Source: a virus
IMG/VR virus record: IMGVR_UViG_3300043466_001366
Location: 1 to 39,075 of that record
DNA: 39,075 nt
Reading direction: 5' to 3' (one strand)
How positions within the stretch are numbered: the stretch's first letter is position 1; every line of letters starts with the position of its first letter. Made by a program: the position numbers and the translations under genes. Below the pieces are notes generated by a model that was given only the letters and a program-made list of their open reading frames with translations, was not told the origin of the DNA and searched no databases. This document shows positions 36,460-39,075 of the stretch, one piece after another.

Positions 36460-37401
36460 TTAGATTGTGCGGATGCCGCTATTGCGAGCAGCGAGGTAGA
36501 GATCAGGGAAGCGAGCGATGACCGCTTTGGTCGCCGCAGTTCCCGAGAGGCCTTCGGCTTTGACGAACGCAAGAGCCTCGGAGTAATTGGTAGGAGCTTT
36601 GACTTCGCTCACTGACGTCTGAGTTGCCACGGCAGCGGCGACAGGCTTCGCGCCAAAGTTGGCGAGGAGAGCTTTCACTTCAGCGAGTTCAGCGGCCATG
36701 TCCTTCTTCATCGCTTCGTCTTCAGATCCTTCAGAAGAATCGTCTTCGGAGATTTCCGCTTCCACGGCGAGAGCCTGTTCTGGCTTTGCCTCAAGAGCAG
36801 CGAATTTGGTAGTGGCATCTGCCATGAAAGTCTCAAACGCGCTCAACTTGTCGTTGATAGGCGAGAGGGCGGCAGCGAGAGCTTCAGCGAATTGCTTTTC
36901 GTCCATAGCCTTTTCCATGCTGTCAACCTTTGCGGAAAAAAGACCGCTCGGATTTGCGGCGGGAGTGTCTACGAGATCGGCAGAATAGATCTCCGAACAG
37001 CGAGCGAAAACGGTATCGTCCGTTTCTTGATGTTCTCCGCTGAAGCTGATGCTCAGACCGAAGGTATCTGGCATGAGTTCAGCCATTTCCAGAATGCGTG
37101 CCGTGGCTTCGTGATTCTTCAGCAGATACAAGTCTGCGCGAAGCTGGTCGCCGTCTATAACGAAGTTCTTCAGTGCGCCGACAATCTCATTGAAGCCAGT
37201 GTAGTGATCCGTCTTCACCTTCAGACCGCCCATATAGGTTTCTGCCGCAGCCTTAACTTGCATCAACGTCTGCTCGTCAATGAGCATCCCGTGTCCCTTG
37301 GCTTCACCTACTGTAATTACGCTTACGCCAGCGATGATAGCGTTCTGCGCGTCAATCGTTCCGTTCAGAACGGCGAGATCGGTCTTGGTCATGCTTACCA
37401 T
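36460..37401 (-). CDS. Prohead protease fused to scaffold
   Basis: A 313-aa protein. The N-terminal 150 residues carry a serine-protease-like pattern: KVKTDHYTGFNEIVGALKNF with the probable catalytic His, and TFGLSISFSGEHQETDD with the probable Ser, as in phage capsid maturation proteases. Then a helical, Glu/Ala-rich scaffold (KAMDEKQFAEALAAALSPIN, DEAMKKDMAAELAEVKALLA) and a C-terminal helix SGTAATKAVIARFPDLYLAA. Such fusions self-cleave and clear the scaffold during head assembly. Preceded by the tRNA-like element and a hairpin. Confidence 0.8.
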   Translation of the reverse strand: MVSMTKTDLAVLNGTIDAQNAIIAGVSVITVGEAKGHGMLIDEQTLMQVKAAAETYMGGLKVKTDHYTGFNEIVGALKNFVIDGDQLRADLYLLKNHEATARILEMAELMPDTFGLSISFSGEHQETDDTVFARCSEIYSADLVDTPAANPSGLFSAKVDSMEKAMDEKQFAEALAAALSPINDKLSAFETFMADATTKFAALEAKPEQALAVEAEISEDDSSEGSEDEAMKKDMAAELAEVKALLANFGAKPVAAAVATQTSVSEVKAPTNYSEALAFVKAEGLSGTAATKAVIARFPDLYLAARNSGIRTI

Positions 37402-37402
37402 G

Positions 37403-37423
37403 ACCTGTCAAAAAGTGACAGGT
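37403..37423 (-). promoter_or_regulatory. Hairpin directly before the protease start
   Basis: ACCTGTCA and TGACAGGT form a perfect 8-bp stem with a 5-base loop in the leader, ending two bases before ATG 37401. The stem shares its ACC with the end of the tRNA-like element. No T-tract follows, so it is not an ordinary terminator. It could control protease translation or mark a processing site. Confidence 0.55.
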
Positions 37424-37485
37424 GGAGGCGGGGGGATTGAACCCCCGTGCCAGATCCCGCAGGATCGGTCGAAGCAATCGCCCCC
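37421..37485 (-). ncRNA. tRNA-Ala/tmRNA-like element
   Basis: In transcript sense GGGGGCG (37485-37479) pairs with CGCCTCC (37430-37424) as a 7-bp acceptor stem with a G-U at pair 3-70, the alanine identity pair shared by tRNA-Ala and tmRNA. It contains TTCGAC as in the tmRNA 5' part, a GATCC-TGCG-GGATC hairpin, and GGGGG-TTCAAT-CCCCC as T-arm (one base short), then ACC. There is no proper anticodon loop and no tag reading frame. It may be a degenerate tRNA-Ala/tmRNA piece, an attachment-site relic or a functional minihelix. Total about 65 bases. Confidence 0.5.
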
Positions 37486-37492
37486 GTTAAAG

Positions 37493-39075
37493 CTATCCTT
37501 CTTTTTCGTCAGCGGCATCCATCTGACGCACGCGAGCCTTTGCGAAACTGAAGCCAGCGTCTCCGCCCCATAGCGCCCACGCGATGCGGCCAGCGGAGGG
37601 AAATCCGTCCTGACTTGGCTTGAAGCCTTCGCCCTGCTTATCCACTTCGTGGCGCGAGAAGTAGCTGAACATACGGCGAACGGTATCGGGCGAAAGGTTC
37701 GTGCGATTGGAAAGATCACGCGCTCTGGCTACACCTACCATCGTGCCGCCACGATTGAATTCACCGCGCCATTCAAGTCCACGCTTCGCTTCTGCGGCCA
37801 TAGCCTCGCTCGGCTTGAAATCAATGTGAGCGTATTTCTCGACAAGATTCTTGGCTGACAGATCGGCTTCGCTTGCAGCCTGACGCACTTCATCTGGAGT
37901 AACAGAATCAGCATCAATGTTGTCGAAGATGCGATCAATGGTTTCCTGCGGCACAAGCGGGAACGCTGCTCCTGCGATTGCCTTGGCCGCATCAGGCGTG
38001 AGGATGCCGCTCGCCACTGATTGTGCGAGTTCCAATAGAGCCTGCACCTGTGCGCCGTTCAGCGCCGTATCTTGCACTGTTTCTGGAGCAACCGCTCCTT
38101 CTGCAATCTGCTGCTCATCGCCATCAACCACGGATGTGACGGGAGCCATGTTCGGATCTGTGGCTACGCTTTCCACTCCGCTTGAAATCTCTGCGACAGA
38201 CACTCCCATTTCATCCGCCATCTCACGGATGTATGCAGCCTCCTTGGCTCGCTGACGAATGCTGGTCTGCCAGTCGTGTCCCGCCTCGCCATACAATTCC
38301 GCAGCGGTGGCAAGGCCAGTGCGCCAGAGTTCAATGTCGGCGCGAGCGTCACGGCCAGCGTCAATGCTGACTGAGCCTGCCCATTGCCAGCGTCCGTTGT
38401 AGATGTCAGGACTGTTCGGAATGTCGCCATTGGCCGCAGCATTGAGCAGCACCATGCGAATAACCTTGTTCAGAAACTGTTGCTCCAGCTGATAGCGCCA
38501 ATAATCAAACGTCCGTTCGGCTTGACGCAGATCCTTCCTCGCTTCTGGGCCTGCACTTGAGCGATCCAGCATGACGCGAGCAGATGTTCCAAGTGCGCGG
38601 CACATACGATCTTCCAAGTAGCGCACGAAGTTTGAGAATGCTTGTGCTGGCCGATCAGAGTTCTTGAAGACCTCCATGCTCTCGCCAGTGCCGAGGTAAT
38701 TGATGCGTCCAGGCTCCAGTGCCGTGAGCTTGATGTCGTTGCCGAACTGATCGCGGTCACCGCGCAGAACAGATGCCATCTCCTCGTCCGCTCCGTATTC
38801 AGTCTTCACCACGCCTGCCTGACTGCTTGCCCATCGCGCAGCCATCTTCTCGTATTCAATCAAGTCCATTACGTCTTGCGCGTCATTCAGACAGGCAGCA
38901 AGAACCGAGCGTCCGCGATATTCGTCAAGGCGAGTAGGCACGAACACGTGGCAGAAGTTCTCTGCCGAGATGTCTTGAAAACCTTGATACGTTCCGTTGC
39001 GATCGCGCTGATACACGCGATAGCTGACAGGTCTGCCGAGCGCATCAATGGTGATGCCGCCGAAATAGGCAGGGT
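37493..39075 (-). CDS. Portal protein, C-terminal part with extra C-terminal domain
   Basis: Continuation of the portal from the other end of the window, ending in TAG at 37493-37495. Residues such as RSVLAACLNDAQDVMDLIEYEK and ARVMLDRSSAGPEARKDLRQAE match the lambda gpB-like portal core. After a low-complexity linker, roughly the last 85 residues form a separate domain with GLEWRGEFNRGGTMVGVARA, RMFSYFSRHEVDK and PSAGRIAWALWGGDAG. This module recurs in phage head proteins and I know no function for it. It may replace a separate head protein by fusion. The stop lies just upstream of the tRNA-like element and the protease gene. Confidence 0.9.
   Translation of the reverse strand, partial: PAYFGGITIDALGRPVSYRVYQRDRNGTYQGFQDISAENFCHVFVPTRLDEYRGRSVLAACLNDAQDVMDLIEYEKMAARWASSQAGVVKTEYGADEEMASVLRGDRDQFGNDIKLTALEPGRINYLGTGESMEVFKNSDRPAQAFSNFVRYLEDRMCRALGTSARVMLDRSSAGPEARKDLRQAERTFDYWRYQLEQQFLNKVIRMVLLNAAANGDIPNSPDIYNGRWQWAGSVSIDAGRDARADIELWRTGLATAAELYGEAGHDWQTSIRQRAKEAAYIREMADEMGVSVAEISSGVESVATDPNMAPVTSVVDGDEQQIAEGAVAPETVQDTALNGAQVQALLELAQSVASGILTPDAAKAIAGAAFPLVPQETIDRIFDNIDADSVTPDEVRQAASEADLSAKNLVEKYAHIDFKPSEAMAAEAKRGLEWRGEFNRGGTMVGVARARDLSNRTNLSPDTVRRMFSYFSRHEVDKQGEGFKPSQDGFPSAGRIAWALWGGDAGFSFAKARVRQMDAADEKEG
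38949..39075. repeat. Terminal direct repeat marking circular closure (right copy)
   Basis: Exact copy of bases 1-127. Position 39016 equals position 68 of the window. Joining the two copies extends the portal reading frame upstream to an ATG at 644. The non-redundant genome is 38,948 bp. Confidence 0.95.

Noticed and set aside
37403-37423. Hairpin as a rho-independent terminator
   Set aside because: The stem is perfect, but no T-tract follows on the minus strand and the protease ATG lies two bases beyond.
37421-37485. Complete tmRNA or ordinary tRNA gene
   Set aside because: No tag-encoding frame or pseudoknot region, no 7-base anticodon loop, and the T-arm region is one base short. I kept it as a tRNA/tmRNA-like element with moderate confidence.

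Overview
The window is a complete, circularly permuted genome of a tailed bacteriophage with siphovirus (lambda-like) morphogenesis genes. Its first and last 127 bases (1-127 and 38949-39075) are identical, so it closes into a circle of about 38,948 bp, and the portal gene runs across the join. I see no integrase, excisionase, CI-like repressor, DNA polymerase or primase. That suggests a phage that relies on the host replisome and is probably virulent. The host cannot be read from the sequence. The holin, lipoprotein and amidase lysis set, TTGACA-like promoters and intrinsic terminators suit a diderm bacterium.

Layout. Nearly everything is on the minus strand, so transcription order runs from 16637 down to 1 and then, across the circle join, from 38948 down to 18269. 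The early block (16637 to 11349) holds a ribbon-helix-helix regulator, small hypothetical proteins, a resolvase-like nuclease, an ERF single-strand annealing protein, an SSB-like protein, a PD-(D/E)XK exonuclease and a replisome-organizer-like protein. Most of these genes are chained by 4-base ATGA stop/start overlaps. A 412-base gene-free stretch (10937-11348) follows, filled with a 10-bp phased repeat array just upstream of terS. The next operon is terS, ParB-like, TET/JBP-like dioxygenase, TET-associated glycosyltransferase (TAGT), terL. A DNA base hypermodification cassette therefore sits between the two terminase subunits. After a terminator, a second accessory block (6168 to 905) carries a MoxR-type ATPase with a vWA-like partner, small zinc-ribbon and DNA-binding proteins, an HTH protein and a DUF3102 protein. 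Then come the gpW-like connector and the portal.

Structural block. After the portal there is a short tRNA/tmRNA-like element, then prohead protease/scaffold, a decoration-like protein and the major capsid protein, ended by an intrinsic terminator. Next is an inserted cassette of glycosyltransferase-TPR-glycosyltransferase, methyltransferase and GT2 glycosyltransferase. Head-tail completion genes, the major tail protein, the G/GT tail chaperones with a GGGAAAA -1 frameshift site, the tape measure protein, distal tail proteins, a YadA-like beta-roll protein with a signal peptide, and a glycine-rich tail fibre follow. The block ends with holin, lipoprotein, amidase and a tRNA-Met(CAT) gene.

The only plus-strand genes are a translationally coupled trio (16857-18267): metallophosphoesterase, winged-helix-like protein and GNAT acetyltransferase. 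It is transcribed divergently from the early operon across a repeat-rich promoter region.

The most interesting points are the TET/TAGT/ParB cassette lacking a recognisable cytosine-5 methyltransferase, the phased repeat array next to terS (possible packaging site), the tRNA/tmRNA-like element, the glycan cassette inside the head genes, and a second in-phase slippery site that would fuse the HTH and DUF3102 proteins.
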